Part shown: piece by piece, positions 14,531-23,776 of the stretch | How the letters are laid out: the number at the start of each line of letters is the position of its first letter | Position numbering within the stretch: the first letter of the stretch is position 1 | Source: Hoeflea phototrophica DFL-43 | Lineage (GTDB): Bacteria; Pseudomonadota; Alphaproteobacteria; Rhizobiales; Rhizobiaceae | Direction: 5' to 3' | Length of the DNA stretch: 64,000 nucleotides | Assembly (NCBI RefSeq): GCF_000154705.2 | Contig: NZ_CM002917.1 | Span: 458,501 to 522,500 of the forward strand | Position numbers and translations under genes: made by a program | Notes under the pieces: model-generated | What the model was told of the DNA's origin: nothing | Databases searched by the model: none | The model's input: the letters and a program-made list of their open reading frames with translations, nothing else

Positions 14531-17500
14531 GGAACAGCCCGCCAACCCGGAATGCCCCGATGCCGGACCCGGCCTATGTCGAGCTCGCCGCCGCCAGCAA
14601 TTTCTCCTTTCTGCGCGGCGCGTCGCACACCGAGGAGCTGGTGGTGCAGGCCGCGCGGCTGGGACTTGGCGGGATAGCGCTCACCGACCGCAATTCGCTG
14701 GCTGGCGTGGTGCGCGGTCATATGGCGGCGAAGGAAGCGGGGCTTGCCTTCGCGGTCGGGTGCCGGCTCGTCTTCATGGATGGAACGCCCGACATTCTGG
14801 TCTGGCCCGAGGATCGTGCGGCTTACGGAAATCTGTGTGAGCTGCTGACCCTGGGCAAACGCCGCGCGCCCAAGGGCGAATGTCATCTCACGCTTGAGGA
14901 TTGCCTCGCCCATGGCCGCGGGCTGCTGATGGCCCTGGTGCCGCCCGCTGCCGGGAGTGACCGGATGAAGGCCTTGCCCCCGGTGCTGGAGCGGTTGCGC
15001 ACAGCCTTCCCTGATCATCTCCATCTCGCGCTGACCCGTCATCACGGGCCGGATGATCAGCGCCACATGGCTGCCATTGCCCGATTGGCACAGACCCATG
15101 ATGTGCCGTTGGTGGCGATTGGCGACGTGCTGTATCACGCGCCTGAGCGTCGGCCGTTGCAGGATGTGCTGACCTGCATCCGCGAGCGCGAGACCCTGGC
15201 CACGATTGGCACCCGTCTCAAGCCCAATGCCGAGCGGCATCTGCGCTCCCATGCCGAGATGCTGCATCTGTTCAAGGGCTATGAGCAGGCTGTGGCGCAA
15301 GCAGCAAAACTGTTCGCCCGCATCTGCTTCTCGCTGGATGAATTGCGCTATCAATATCCCGACGCGCCCTTGTTCGAGGCACTTAGCTCCGAGCCGCTGC
15401 CAGCGCAGGAGGCACTCGAGAGACTCACCGCCATCGGGCTGAAGAAACGCTATCCCGACGGCACCCCTGAGAAAGTGCTCAAGGCCATCGCCCATGAGCT
15501 GCGGCTGATCCGCAAACTCGATTATGCGCCCTATTTTCTCACCGTCTATGACATTGTCCGCTTTGCCCGCTCGCAAGATATCCTCTGCCAGGGGCGCGGC
15601 TCGGCCGCCAATTCAGCCGTCTGTTATTGTCTCGAAATCACCGAGGTGAACCCCGGCAAGGTTGATCTGCTGTTCGAACGTTTCATCTCTGAGGAGCGCA
15701 ACGAGCCGCCCGACATCGATGTCGATTTCGAGCATGAGCGGCGCGAGGAGGTGATCCAGTACATCTACGAAAAATACGGTCGCGACCGGGCCGGGCTGGC
15801 GGCCACTGTGATCACCTACCGGGCGCGCTCGGCAATCCGTGAGGTGGGAAAGGTGTTTGGCCTGTCCAACGATGCCATCGCCGCCATCTCCGGCACCAAA
15901 TGGGGCGGCTGGTCACGCGAGGTTGATCCCGAAGATGCGCGCCGCGCGGGGCTAGATCCCGCCGACAAGCATCTGGCGCAGATGCTGGATCTGGCAAGCC
16001 AGATCACCGGCTTCCCGCGCCACCTCTCCCAGCATGTCGGCGGCTTTGTCATCACCCGCGACAAGCTCTCCTCACTGATCCCGATCGAGAATGCGGCGAT
16101 GGAGGACCGCACCATTGTCGAGTGGGACAAGGATGATCTCGAAAGCCTCGGCATGCTCAAGATCGATGTCCTGGCGCTCGGCATGCTGACCTGCATCCGC
16201 AAGGCCTTCGATTTTCTCGACACCCATTATGGCCGCCGTGAAACGCTCGCCTCATTGCCTGATGGCGACCGTGCCACCTATGACATGATCTGCCGCGCTG
16301 ACACGATTGGCGTCTTCCAGATCGAAAGCCGGGCGCAGATGTCGATGCTGCCGCGGCTCAGGCCGCGCTGCTATTATGATCTTGTGATCGAGGTGGCGAT
16401 CGTCCGTCCCGGGCCGATCCAGGGCGATATGGTGCATCCTTACTTGCGCCGGAGACAGGGCAGGGAGCCGGTCTCCTTTCCCAAGCCGGAACTTGAGGCA
16501 GTGCTTGGCAAGACGCTCGGCGTGCCACTGTTTCAGGAGCAGGCGATGAACATTGCCATCGTCGCCGGTGGTTTTTCGCCGGGCGAGGCCGACAAGCTGC
16601 GCCGCGCCATGGCCACGTTTCGCCGGGTCGGTACCATCGGCTCATTCCAGAAGAAGATGGTCGAGGGCATGCTCAGAAATGGCTATGAGCGCGAGTTCGC
16701 CGAGCATTGCTTCCGCCAGATCGAGGGGTTTGGCGAATATGGCTTTCCAGAAAGCCATGCCGCAAGCTTCGCCCTGCTGGTCTATGTTTCCTGCTGGCTC
16801 AAGTGCCATTATCCGGATGTGTTTTGCGCCGCCATTCTCAACTCCCAGCCGATGGGGTTCTATGCCCCGGCGCAACTGATCCGCGACGCCCGCGAGCATG
16901 GTGTCGAAATCAGGCCCGTCGACATCAATTTTTCAAGCTGGGACGCTCTACTAGAGCCGGATGCGAACCCGCAGCCGGTCTCACAGCGCCATCACGACAT
17001 GGCAGATGTCATGAAGCACAGCCATGCGGTGCGGCTGGGGTTGAGGCAGGTCAAGGGATTCGGCAAGGCGGATGCGGCAATGCTGGTCGACAAGCGCGGG
17101 CGTGGCTATGACAGCGTGCGCGATCTGTGGATGCGCTCGGGCCTGTCGCGGCGCGCCATCGAGCAATTGGCCGAGGCTGATTGTTTCCGCTCCATCGGGC
17201 TTGAGCGCCGTGATGCCATTTGGGCGGTCAAGGCGCTCGATCCGCTTTCGAGCGCCGAGCGGCTGCCTTTGTTCGCCATCGCTGACACAAGCAACCTGCA
17301 ACGCGAACCTGACATTGATCTGCCGCCGATGCCGCTGGGCGAGCAGGTGATCAATGATTACCAGTCGCTGTCCTTTTCACTGAAGGCCCATCCGATTTCG
17401 TTCCTGCGTGCCAACCTCGCCCGCTCGGGCTTCAGGCACAATATGGATCTGGCCGGGATCCGCAGCGGCGTCAGGGTCAAGGTTGCGGGCCTGGTGCTGG

Positions 17501-17931
17501 TCAGGCAGCGACCGGGCTCGGCCAAGGGTGTGGTGTTTGAAACCATCGAAGACGAGACCGGTGTCGCCAACATCATCGTCTGGCCCAAGGTGTTCGAGAA
17601 ATTTCGCGCCATCGTACTTGGAAGCCGCTGCGTCGGCGTGCGCGGCAAGCTGCAGAATGAGGAGGGCGTCATTCATGTGGTGGCCGATGAACTTGAAGAC
17701 CTGACCCCGGCAATGGCGCAGATTTCCGACATGGCCGACCAGATGGGCGGCCTCGCCAATGCCGATGAGGTCCGCCGCCCGATTGAGGACACAAGGGCGC
17801 AGGAGCGAAAGCCTGCCGCCAAGATCGTCCGGTTGATCCGCGATGCGCCGGAACTGCGCCGCGACTACGAGCAACTGGCAACGTCTCGCACCGCAATTCA
17901 GGCACTGCCCAAGGGCCGCAATTTCCATTGA
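14527..17931 (+). CDS. dnaE2: DnaE2, error-prone DNA polymerase III alpha subunit
   Basis: A 1134-residue C-family polymerase. The N-terminal PHP domain begins YVELAAASNFSFLRGAS; the polymerase active-site segment is PPDIDVDFEHERRE; FPESHAASFALLVY marks the finger region; and an OB-fold (VKVAGLVLVRQRPGSAKG) is near residue 980. The length and motifs fit DnaE2 rather than replicative DnaE1, which is longer. It synthesises across lesions in the SOS response with ImuA and ImuB. The start ATG overlaps the imuB stop. There is no gene close behind it on this strand. Confidence 0.95.
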   Translation: MRNSPPTRNAPMPDPAYVELAAASNFSFLRGASHTEELVVQAARLGLGGIALTDRNSLAGVVRGHMAAKEAGLAFAVGCRLVFMDGTPDILVWPEDRAAYGNLCELLTLGKRRAPKGECHLTLEDCLAHGRGLLMALVPPAAGSDRMKALPPVLERLRTAFPDHLHLALTRHHGPDDQRHMAAIARLAQTHDVPLVAIGDVLYHAPERRPLQDVLTCIRERETLATIGTRLKPNAERHLRSHAEMLHLFKGYEQAVAQAAKLFARICFSLDELRYQYPDAPLFEALSSEPLPAQEALERLTAIGLKKRYPDGTPEKVLKAIAHELRLIRKLDYAPYFLTVYDIVRFARSQDILCQGRGSAANSAVCYCLEITEVNPGKVDLLFERFISEERNEPPDIDVDFEHERREEVIQYIYEKYGRDRAGLAATVITYRARSAIREVGKVFGLSNDAIAAISGTKWGGWSREVDPEDARRAGLDPADKHLAQMLDLASQITGFPRHLSQHVGGFVITRDKLSSLIPIENAAMEDRTIVEWDKDDLESLGMLKIDVLALGMLTCIRKAFDFLDTHYGRRETLASLPDGDRATYDMICRADTIGVFQIESRAQMSMLPRLRPRCYYDLVIEVAIVRPGPIQGDMVHPYLRRRQGREPVSFPKPELEAVLGKTLGVPLFQEQAMNIAIVAGGFSPGEADKLRRAMATFRRVGTIGSFQKKMVEGMLRNGYEREFAEHCFRQIEGFGEYGFPESHAASFALLVYVSCWLKCHYPDVFCAAILNSQPMGFYAPAQLIRDAREHGVEIRPVDINFSSWDALLEPDANPQPVSQRHHDMADVMKHSHAVRLGLRQVKGFGKADAAMLVDKRGRGYDSVRDLWMRSGLSRRAIEQLAEADCFRSIGLERRDAIWAVKALDPLSSAERLPLFAIADTSNLQREPDIDLPPMPLGEQVINDYQSLSFSLKAHPISFLRANLARSGFRHNMDLAGIRSGVRVKVAGLVLVRQRPGSAKGVVFETIEDETGVANIIVWPKVFEKFRAIVLGSRCVGVRGKLQNEEGVIHVVADELEDLTPAMAQISDMADQMGGLANADEVRRPIEDTRAQERKPAAKIVRLIRDAPELRRDYEQLATSRTAIQALPKGRNFH

Positions 17932-17973
17932 GAGGCATCTACGGCGTAACTGGACGTTCAGCTTGCCGGTTTC

Positions 17974-18993
17974 TTACGCGGCAGGTGGCGGCCCCAAAGT
18001 TCCGCGTTCGATAATCGCAGTTGGAATTTCCACTTGCCGCTCGACTGTCTCCTTGTTGATCAGCCGGAGCAGCATCTCCGCCGCCGCTTCACCCATGCGC
18101 CTGTGCGGCACCCGCACAGTGGTCAGCCCCGGATCGACGACGGCGGAAATGTCGATGTCGTCAAACCCGGTGATCGACACATCCTGCGGAACACGCAGCC
18201 CCATCTCGCGTGCCTTCTGCAAGGCGCCAACGGCAAGCACATCATTGCCGCACATCACGACCGTCGGGCGCGGGCTTGTTTCCATCAGCGCACCAAAGGC
18301 GTCAGCCCCGTTCTGAAACGCATATGGCGCCTCAATCACCCGAAGCGAACCATCGCCGATCCCTGCTGCTGCTATGGTTTGCCGCACACCAAGGATACGG
18401 GCGGCAGCACGGTCATTCATGTCGGAGATGCCACCGATCATGGCAATGCGCTGGTGGCCCTTCGCAATCACCATTTCGGTCAGTTTCGCGGCTGCAGCAG
18501 CATTGTCGAAACCCACGAAATATCCATCCGGTCCACCAAGGTTCCAGGCCCCGATATAGGGTACGCCGCGGCGGCGCAGATACTCGATGCTTGCCTCCGG
18601 CCGGGCGGAGCCGATCAGCAGAAGTCCGTCGGCGCCACGGCTGATCAGCGCTTCCATCTGCTCGCGCTCGCGCGCCGGATCGTATCCGGATGAGGCCACC
18701 AGCAAGGTCTTGCCTGCTTTGGTCAGCGCTTCCTGGAAAGATTGCAGACCGCGCGCAAAGATGGCGTTTTCCATAGTCGGGATGATGGCGCCAACCGTGT
18801 TGGTGCGCCGTGAGGCGAGCGCACGTCCGCCAAAGTCGGGCGTGTAGCCCAAGGATTGAACCGCCTCCATGACGCGTTGCCGCGTGGCTGGGATCACCTG
18901 GTTCGGGGAATTGAGACAACGCGAAACCGTTGCCGTCGACACCCCAGCCGCCCTGGCCACATCATCAAGTGTTGGTCTGGCAAATTCGCTCAT
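17974..18993 (-). CDS. LacI family transcriptional regulator of the sulfonate operon
   Basis: A 339-residue LacI/GalR repressor: helix-turn-helix TLDDVARAAGVSTATVSRCL at the N-terminus, hinge, then the periplasmic-binding-like ligand domain ending in SITGFDDIDISAVVDPGLTTV. ATG 18993 follows an AGGAG site; the open frame to 19038 is only an upstream extension through the operator region. It is divergent from the TRAP/sulfonate operon, and two palindromic operators lie between them, so it most likely represses that operon and itself, with a C3-sulfonate or a derivative as inducer (inferred). Confidence 0.92.
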   Translation of the reverse strand: MSEFARPTLDDVARAAGVSTATVSRCLNSPNQVIPATRQRVMEAVQSLGYTPDFGGRALASRRTNTVGAIIPTMENAIFARGLQSFQEALTKAGKTLLVASSGYDPAREREQMEALISRGADGLLLIGSARPEASIEYLRRRGVPYIGAWNLGGPDGYFVGFDNAAAAAKLTEMVIAKGHQRIAMIGGISDMNDRAAARILGVRQTIAAAGIGDGSLRVIEAPYAFQNGADAFGALMETSPRPTVVMCGNDVLAVGALQKAREMGLRVPQDVSITGFDDIDISAVVDPGLTTVRVPHRRMGEAAAEMLLRLINKETVERQVEIPTAIIERGTLGPPPAA

Positions 18994-19038
18994 CAATGCT
19001 CCTGGCGGCACTATACGAAGAAAATGCGCAATGGACAC

Positions 19039-19074
19039 TGTAAGCGCTTGCGCATCACCATGTAAGCGCTTACA
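19039..19074. promoter_or_regulatory. Two LacI-type operators in tandem, with likely promoter
   Basis: The perfect palindrome TGTAAGCGCTTACA lies at 19061-19074, and a degenerate copy, TGTAAGCGCTTGCG, at 19039-19052. Their starts are 22 bp apart, about two helical turns, which suits cooperative binding on one face. The CG-centred AAGCGCTT core is typical of LacI/GalR sites. TTGCGC (19048) and TACACT (19071), 17 bases apart, could be the -35 and -10 of the rightward promoter, overlapped by both operators. Confidence 0.82.
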
Positions 19075-19103
19075 CTGATCTTGTTGGAGCCTTGGGAGGG
19101 GTC

Positions 19104-19334
19104 ATGACACGATCAGGAAAATTGGCATTCTGGGTATCCGGGCTGTGTGCGACCGTCTTTTCGGTCGACGTGGTTGCTGGCGCATTTTTCCGCGCCGAAT
19201 TCCTGTCCGATGTTGCGCAGGCGGCGACGCTTGCGCTCTCCTGCAGTTTCTTTGTCGCCGGTCTGCTCTTCATAGAAGCGCACAACAAGGCCGGTGAGAA
19301 TTCAATCACGAATGGGGAGGAGGAAACCCGATGA
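19104..19334 (+). CDS. Small two-helix membrane protein ahead of the TRAP genes
   Basis: A 76-residue protein with two hydrophobic segments (about residues 8-26 and 36-54) and a polar C-terminus. ATG 19104 follows a GGGAGGGG site. It is the first gene of the operon, 30 bases after the perfect operator, and its stop overlaps the ATG of the TRAP binding-protein gene (ATGA). I do not recognise the family. The position suggests a helper of the transporter or a leader that couples translation of the binding protein. Confidence 0.72.
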   Translation: MTRSGKLAFWVSGLCATVFSVDVVAGAFFRAEFLSDVAQAATLALSCSFFVAGLLFIEAHNKAGENSITNGEEETR

Positions 19335-20482
19335 ATGACAAGACAATTCAGAATGAAGTGGCTTCGATCGAGAGGCGCAATTTTCTCAAGCTGACCGGGG
19401 CCGGTGCATTCACCGTCGCAATGGTGGCTGGTGCCGCGGGCACGCTGTGGTCGGATCAGGCCGTGGCGCAGACCGCCAAGGAAGAGAGTGAGCGCGAGGC
19501 TGCGGCCGAGCACGTCATGACCATTGCCACCGCCTATATTCTCGGTGCATCCCGCAGCTATCCCATCATGCAGCTGGACCTGAAGGAAAACATCCAGAAC
19601 GCCACAAACGGCAAGGTCTATGTCCGGCTTGCACCTGGCGGCCAGCTCGGCGCCGGTGGCGCTCTCGTGCAGAAGGTTCAGGGCGGTACTATTCAGGCGG
19701 CACAGCATTCGCTGTCCAACTTCGCGCCTTTCGCGCCTGCTGCCGACCTGATCAACCTGCCGTATTTCTGCGGCGCCAACCAGAAATTCGTCAATCTGGT
19801 AACGTCCGACACCTGGAAGTCGGAAGTCCATCCGAAGATTGAGGCGGCTGGTTTCAAGCCCCTTTTCTACATTGTGATCGACCCCCGTGTCGTCGCCGTG
19901 CGCAAGGGTGGCAATGTGGTCATGTCGCCGGCTGACATGGCAGGCGTCAAGTTCCGCGTACCCGGCTCGGCGATGTTGCAGCAATACTACCGTATGGTCG
20001 GCGCGAACCCGACGCCGGTGGCTTGGGGCGAAACCCCCTCTGCCATCAAGCAGGGTGTTGCCGATGCGCTGGATCCGTCCGTCGGGGCGCTCTATGTCTT
20101 CGGCTTCAAGGATATCCTCAGCCATGTGACCTTTACCCAGGCCGTGCCTGACAGCCAGGTCTTCTCGATGAACCTGGAATGGTTCAACGGTCTGCCCGCG
20201 GACGTGCAGGAAGGCATCGAGTTCGCCGGTGAGATTACCGCGCAGCAGAACCTCGCCAAGGTTCCCGCGGCCCGCAACTACGCCATGTCTGAGTTGCGCA
20301 AGTCCGGTGTCGAGTTCCATTCGCTGACCGATGATCAGCTTGCGGAATGGGAAGATGTTGGCGGCTATCAGAAGCCTGATTGGGACTCCTTCAAGGTGGA
20401 ACTTGCCGGGTCGATGGATGTCTTCAACAAGCTTGACGAAGCCGCAAGCACCATGGGCCGTTACTACGTCCACGACGCGTAA
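19331..20482 (+). CDS. TRAP transporter substrate-binding protein (DctP family), candidate DHPS binding protein
   Basis: A 383-residue periplasmic binding protein with a twin-arginine signal (ERRNFLKLTG followed by a hydrophobic run, cleavage near AVAQ). The mature part has the DctP features: AYILGASRSYPI at the start, LAPGGQLGAGGALVQKVQGG and the VKFRVPGS region with the ligand-binding Arg. It captures a small acid for the membrane subunits. The downstream genes point to DHPS or sulfolactate as ligand (inferred; compare HpsKLM of Cupriavidus). Tat export is less usual than Sec for TRAP receptors. Confidence 0.92.
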   Translation: MNDKTIQNEVASIERRNFLKLTGAGAFTVAMVAGAAGTLWSDQAVAQTAKEESEREAAAEHVMTIATAYILGASRSYPIMQLDLKENIQNATNGKVYVRLAPGGQLGAGGALVQKVQGGTIQAAQHSLSNFAPFAPAADLINLPYFCGANQKFVNLVTSDTWKSEVHPKIEAAGFKPLFYIVIDPRVVAVRKGGNVVMSPADMAGVKFRVPGSAMLQQYYRMVGANPTPVAWGETPSAIKQGVADALDPSVGALYVFGFKDILSHVTFTQAVPDSQVFSMNLEWFNGLPADVQEGIEFAGEITAQQNLAKVPAARNYAMSELRKSGVEFHSLTDDQLAEWEDVGGYQKPDWDSFKVELAGSMDVFNKLDEAASTMGRYYVHDA

Positions 20483-20494
20483 CGCTTGATCTTG

Positions 20495-20518
20495 GCCGGC
20501 GCCTTAAGGGGCGCCGGC
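20495..20518. promoter_or_regulatory. Intercistronic hairpin after the binding-protein gene
   Basis: GCCGGCGCC and GGCGCCGGC, a perfect 9-bp stem with a six-base loop, start 12 bases after the dctP-type stop and have no T-run. Such hairpins commonly protect the upstream message so that binding protein exceeds permease. Confidence 0.7.
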
Positions 20519-20591
20519 TCCACTCGAAAGTCTTTCATGTCAGCTTGCACCACGGGGAGCCGCCCCGGCGGTCGCGCAGGAGGGGATAGAC

Positions 20592-21107
20592 GTGCCAGGA
20601 TTTCTAAGAGCATTGGACAGGAATGCGGAACGGTGGGCCTTGCTGGTCTTCTACGTTCTGCTTGTGGTGACGATGGCCGTTGAAGTTCTACGGCGGGAAG
20701 CCTTTTCCTACTCATCGATATGGGGCGAGGAAGTGGTGCGCTATTCCTTCATCTACCTTGCCTGGATCGGGGCGGCATCTGCGGTGCGCGAGCGCGCGCA
20801 TATCCGCATTGATGTCATCATGCATTACCTCGGGCCGCGACTGAAGGCGTTGCTCTACATGCTGGGCGATCTTGTGATGTTGTCGGTGGCTCTGGTTGCA
20901 CTCTACTGGTCTTTTGAAACCGTCACGGTCTCCTGGAAATTCGGCTCTGTCAGCCACGGCCTGCGCATTTCCATGGTCTGGTTCCTGCTGGCGGTGCCGA
21001 TTGGTTTCACACTTCTCATCGCGCGGCTGATTCAGTCCTTCATCCATGATCTCAACTCGCTTCGAACCGGCAAGCCGGTGTTCGAAGGCAACCAGCTTTT
21101 TGATTGA
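20592..21107 (+). CDS. TRAP transporter small permease (DctQ family)
   Basis: A 171-residue protein with four predicted membrane segments (starting near residues 14, 47, 87 and 130) and the DctQ hallmark SIWGEEVVRYSFIYLAWIGAA. It is the small membrane subunit that, with the large permease, forms the sodium-driven TRAP channel. The start is GTG 20592 behind AGGAGGGG. The large permease gene follows after nine bases. Confidence 0.92.
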   Translation: MPGFLRALDRNAERWALLVFYVLLVVTMAVEVLRREAFSYSSIWGEEVVRYSFIYLAWIGAASAVRERAHIRIDVIMHYLGPRLKALLYMLGDLVMLSVALVALYWSFETVTVSWKFGSVSHGLRISMVWFLLAVPIGFTLLIARLIQSFIHDLNSLRTGKPVFEGNQLFD

Positions 21108-21116
21108 GGACCAGCC

Positions 21117-22445
21117 ATGTTGTGGAATCAGCAATTAAATACGGTTGAACTGGGTTGGGACTTCTATGCGCCGGTGATCCTGTTTGTGATCCTGTGCGCG
21201 CTGGCCATCCCGGTGTGGGCCGCAATCGGCTCGGCCGCGATCGTCATGTTGATCATGTCCGGCGCGCTGCCGCTCTCTCTGGTCGGCGAATCCCTGTTTG
21301 ACGGGATTGACCATTTTGCGCTCACCGCGATCCCGCTCTTTATCCTGACCGGCGATGTGCTGGTCCGCACCGGTCTCAGCCGCAAGTTTCTCGATGTGGC
21401 CGAGGCGCTGACCTGCTGGACCAAGGGCGGATTTGGCTCCGCCACGGTTCTGGTGTGCGGCATGTTTGCTGCGATCTCGGGTTCCGATGCCGCCGGTGCG
21501 GCTGCCGTGGGCCGGATGACCATCGGCCGCCTGGTGGAAAGCGGCTATCCGCGGCCCTATGCCTGTGCCCTGGTTGCAGCAGGTGCCTGTACCGGCATCC
21601 TGATCCCGCCATCGATCGCCTACATCATCATCGGTCTGGTGCTCGGCATCTCGGCCTCCACGCTGTTCCTGGCGGCGCTCATTCCCGGGATCTGTATCCT
21701 GGTCTCGATCCTGATCACCAACATCGTGGTCAACCGCATCTACAAATATGAAGGCGGCGAACCAATGACGTTTGCCGAGTGGGCCAGCAATCTGGGGACG
21801 ACACTGAAGTCAGGCTGGTACGCGTTCCTGGTCCCCGGAATCATTTTCTACGGCATCTTCTCCGGGCGTTTGACACCCACCGAGGCTGGCGCCACCGCCG
21901 TCATCGTCACCATCATCATGGGCTTCTTCCTCAAAACGCTGAAACTGTCCGATTTTCCGGCGATGTTGCTCGGGTCTGCCAAGGTGGTCGGCGTTATCCT
22001 GCCAATCATCGCCTTCTCGCTGCCGCTGGCTCAGGCGCTCGCCATCATGGGTGTGCCGCAGGGTTTTGTCGCTGCCGTCACATCGATCAGCGAGGATCCC
22101 TACATTCTGATCCTGCTGATGATCTTCATCCTGATCGCTGCCGGCTGCGTGATGGAAACGACGCCCAACATCGTGATCCTGGCTCCGATCCTCAAACCAC
22201 TGGCCGACAACATCGGCATGAACGAGATCCAGTTCTGCATCATGATGATCACATCGCTCGGAGTTGGCTTCATCACTCCACCGCTCGGTCTCAACCTGTT
22301 TGTCGTGTCTGGCATCACCGGTGAGTCGATTCTGAAAATAGCCTGGCAAGCGATCCCGTTCGTATTCTTCATGCTGCTCGTAGTGCTGATCATTGCCTAT
22401 GTGCCTGCACTCTCAACAACCCTGTTGCCCGAAATCTACCAGTAG
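21117..22445 (+). CDS. TRAP transporter large permease (DctM family)
   Basis: A 442-residue, strongly hydrophobic protein with about twelve membrane segments and the DctM marks AAISGSDAAGAAAVGRMTIG, AGACTGILIPPSIAY and GFITPPLGLNLFV. It is the transport subunit of the TRAP system and uses the ion gradient for uptake. ATG 21117 follows GAGGACC. The HpsN-like dehydrogenase gene begins 13 bases after the stop, so transport and metabolism are in one transcript. Confidence 0.95.
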   Translation: MLWNQQLNTVELGWDFYAPVILFVILCALAIPVWAAIGSAAIVMLIMSGALPLSLVGESLFDGIDHFALTAIPLFILTGDVLVRTGLSRKFLDVAEALTCWTKGGFGSATVLVCGMFAAISGSDAAGAAAVGRMTIGRLVESGYPRPYACALVAAGACTGILIPPSIAYIIIGLVLGISASTLFLAALIPGICILVSILITNIVVNRIYKYEGGEPMTFAEWASNLGTTLKSGWYAFLVPGIIFYGIFSGRLTPTEAGATAVIVTIIMGFFLKTLKLSDFPAMLLGSAKVVGVILPIIAFSLPLAQALAIMGVPQGFVAAVTSISEDPYILILLMIFILIAAGCVMETTPNIVILAPILKPLADNIGMNEIQFCIMMITSLGVGFITPPLGLNLFVVSGITGESILKIAWQAIPFVFFMLLVVLIIAYVPALSTTLLPEIYQ

Positions 22446-22458
22446 GAGTTCCGCGGCC

Positions 22459-23775
22459 ATGTCCCGCATCTATCTCAAGAAAGCAGAAAAAACCGCAAGC
22501 ACAGATTCCGGTTCGGTCCGTGACACAGTGCAGTCGATCCTTGATGCCATCGAAGCCGGTGGCGAGGCATCAGCACGCGAGTATGCGGAGAAATTCGACC
22601 GCTACACCGGCAACATCATCGTCACCCGGGAAGAAATCGAGCGTGCAGCGGCAAGCCTGCCGCAGAAACTCAAGGATGACATCCGCTTTGCGCATGACAA
22701 TGTGCGCAGGTTTGCCGAAGCACAGAAGGGGACACTCGGCGATGTCGAGCTCGAGATTGTGCCGGGTCTCGTCGCCGGGCAGAAAACCATCCCCATCGAA
22801 TCGGCCGGCTGCTATGTCCCCGGTGGCCGTTACAGCCATGTCGCCTCCGCGATCATGACCGTGACCACGGCGAAGGTCGCCGGCTGCAAGCACATCACCG
22901 TTTGCTCGCCGCCACGTCCTGATGTCGGCGTCCATCCAGCCATTCTCTACACCGCCGATATCTGTGGCGCCGACACCATTCTCGCCATGGGCGGAGTGCA
23001 GGGCGTGGCCTCGATGGCCTTCGGTCTGTTCGATGTGCCGCCAGCCGGTATTCTCGTCGGTCCCGGAAACCAGTTTGTTGCCGAAGCCAAGCGGATTCTG
23101 TTCGGCCGCGTCGGCATCGACATGTTCGCTGGCCCCACCGACAGCCTGATCCTTGCCGACAAGGATGCCGACCCGGAAATCGTCGCTGCCGATCTCGTCG
23201 GCCAGGCCGAGCACGGCTACAATTCTCCGGTCTGGCTGGTCACCGACGACAAGTCTTTGGCGGAAACCGTGATGGCGCTGGTGCCGCGGCTTATTGCCGA
23301 TCTGCCGCAGGTCAACCGTGACAATGCGGAGGCCGCCTGGCGCGACTTCGCCGAAGTCATCCTCTGCGACAGCCGTGAGGAGATGGCTCGGACCTCCGAT
23401 GATTATGCGCCCGAACACCTGACGGTTCAGGCCGCTGATCTGGATTGGTGGCTTGATCGACTGAGCTGCTACGGCTCACTTTTCCTCGGCGAGGAAACGA
23501 CGGTGGCATTTGGCGACAAGGCATCTGGCACAAACCACGTGCTGCCGACCTCGGGCGCCGCGCGCTACACCGGCGGCCTGTCTGTTCACAAGTTCATGAA
23601 GATCGTCACCTGGCAGCGCGCCACGAGGGACGGATCCCGGCCGATCGCCGAAGCGACGGCGCGGATTTCCCGGCTTGAAGGCATGGAGGGCCATGCCCGC
23701 ACCGCCGACATACGGTTGCGCAAATACTTTCCGCTCGACAATTTCGATCTTTCGGGCGTGGATCAGGACATCTGA
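22459..23775 (+). CDS. hpsN: HisD-family dehydrogenase, sulfopropanediol 3-dehydrogenase (HpsN-like)
   Basis: A 438-residue protein of the histidinol dehydrogenase family, with SAGCYVPGGRYSH, PAGILVGPGNQFVAEAK, DMFAGPTDSL, the zinc and catalytic motifs GQAEHG and APEHL, and GTNHVLPTSGAARYTGGLSVHKF. No other his gene is nearby; its neighbours are TRAP, SDR, ADH and suyAB. That setting matches HpsN of Cupriavidus pinatubonensis, which oxidises (R)-DHPS in two steps to (R)-3-sulfolactate. The specific role is inferred from context. ATG 22459 follows TAGGAG; an open frame from 22393 overlaps the permease and is not used. Confidence 0.85.
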   Translation: MSRIYLKKAEKTASTDSGSVRDTVQSILDAIEAGGEASAREYAEKFDRYTGNIIVTREEIERAAASLPQKLKDDIRFAHDNVRRFAEAQKGTLGDVELEIVPGLVAGQKTIPIESAGCYVPGGRYSHVASAIMTVTTAKVAGCKHITVCSPPRPDVGVHPAILYTADICGADTILAMGGVQGVASMAFGLFDVPPAGILVGPGNQFVAEAKRILFGRVGIDMFAGPTDSLILADKDADPEIVAADLVGQAEHGYNSPVWLVTDDKSLAETVMALVPRLIADLPQVNRDNAEAAWRDFAEVILCDSREEMARTSDDYAPEHLTVQAADLDWWLDRLSCYGSLFLGEETTVAFGDKASGTNHVLPTSGAARYTGGLSVHKFMKIVTWQRATRDGSRPIAEATARISRLEGMEGHARTADIRLRKYFPLDNFDLSGVDQDI

Positions 23776-23776
23776 G

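Noticed and set aside
19070..20473. Minus-strand frame (467 codons) opposite the TRAP receptor gene
   Set aside because: Shadow of a well-conserved gene; no recognisable protein.
22459..23775. Histidine biosynthesis gene hisD
   Set aside because: The motifs match the family but there is no his neighbour; TRAP and suyAB neighbours favour an HpsN role.
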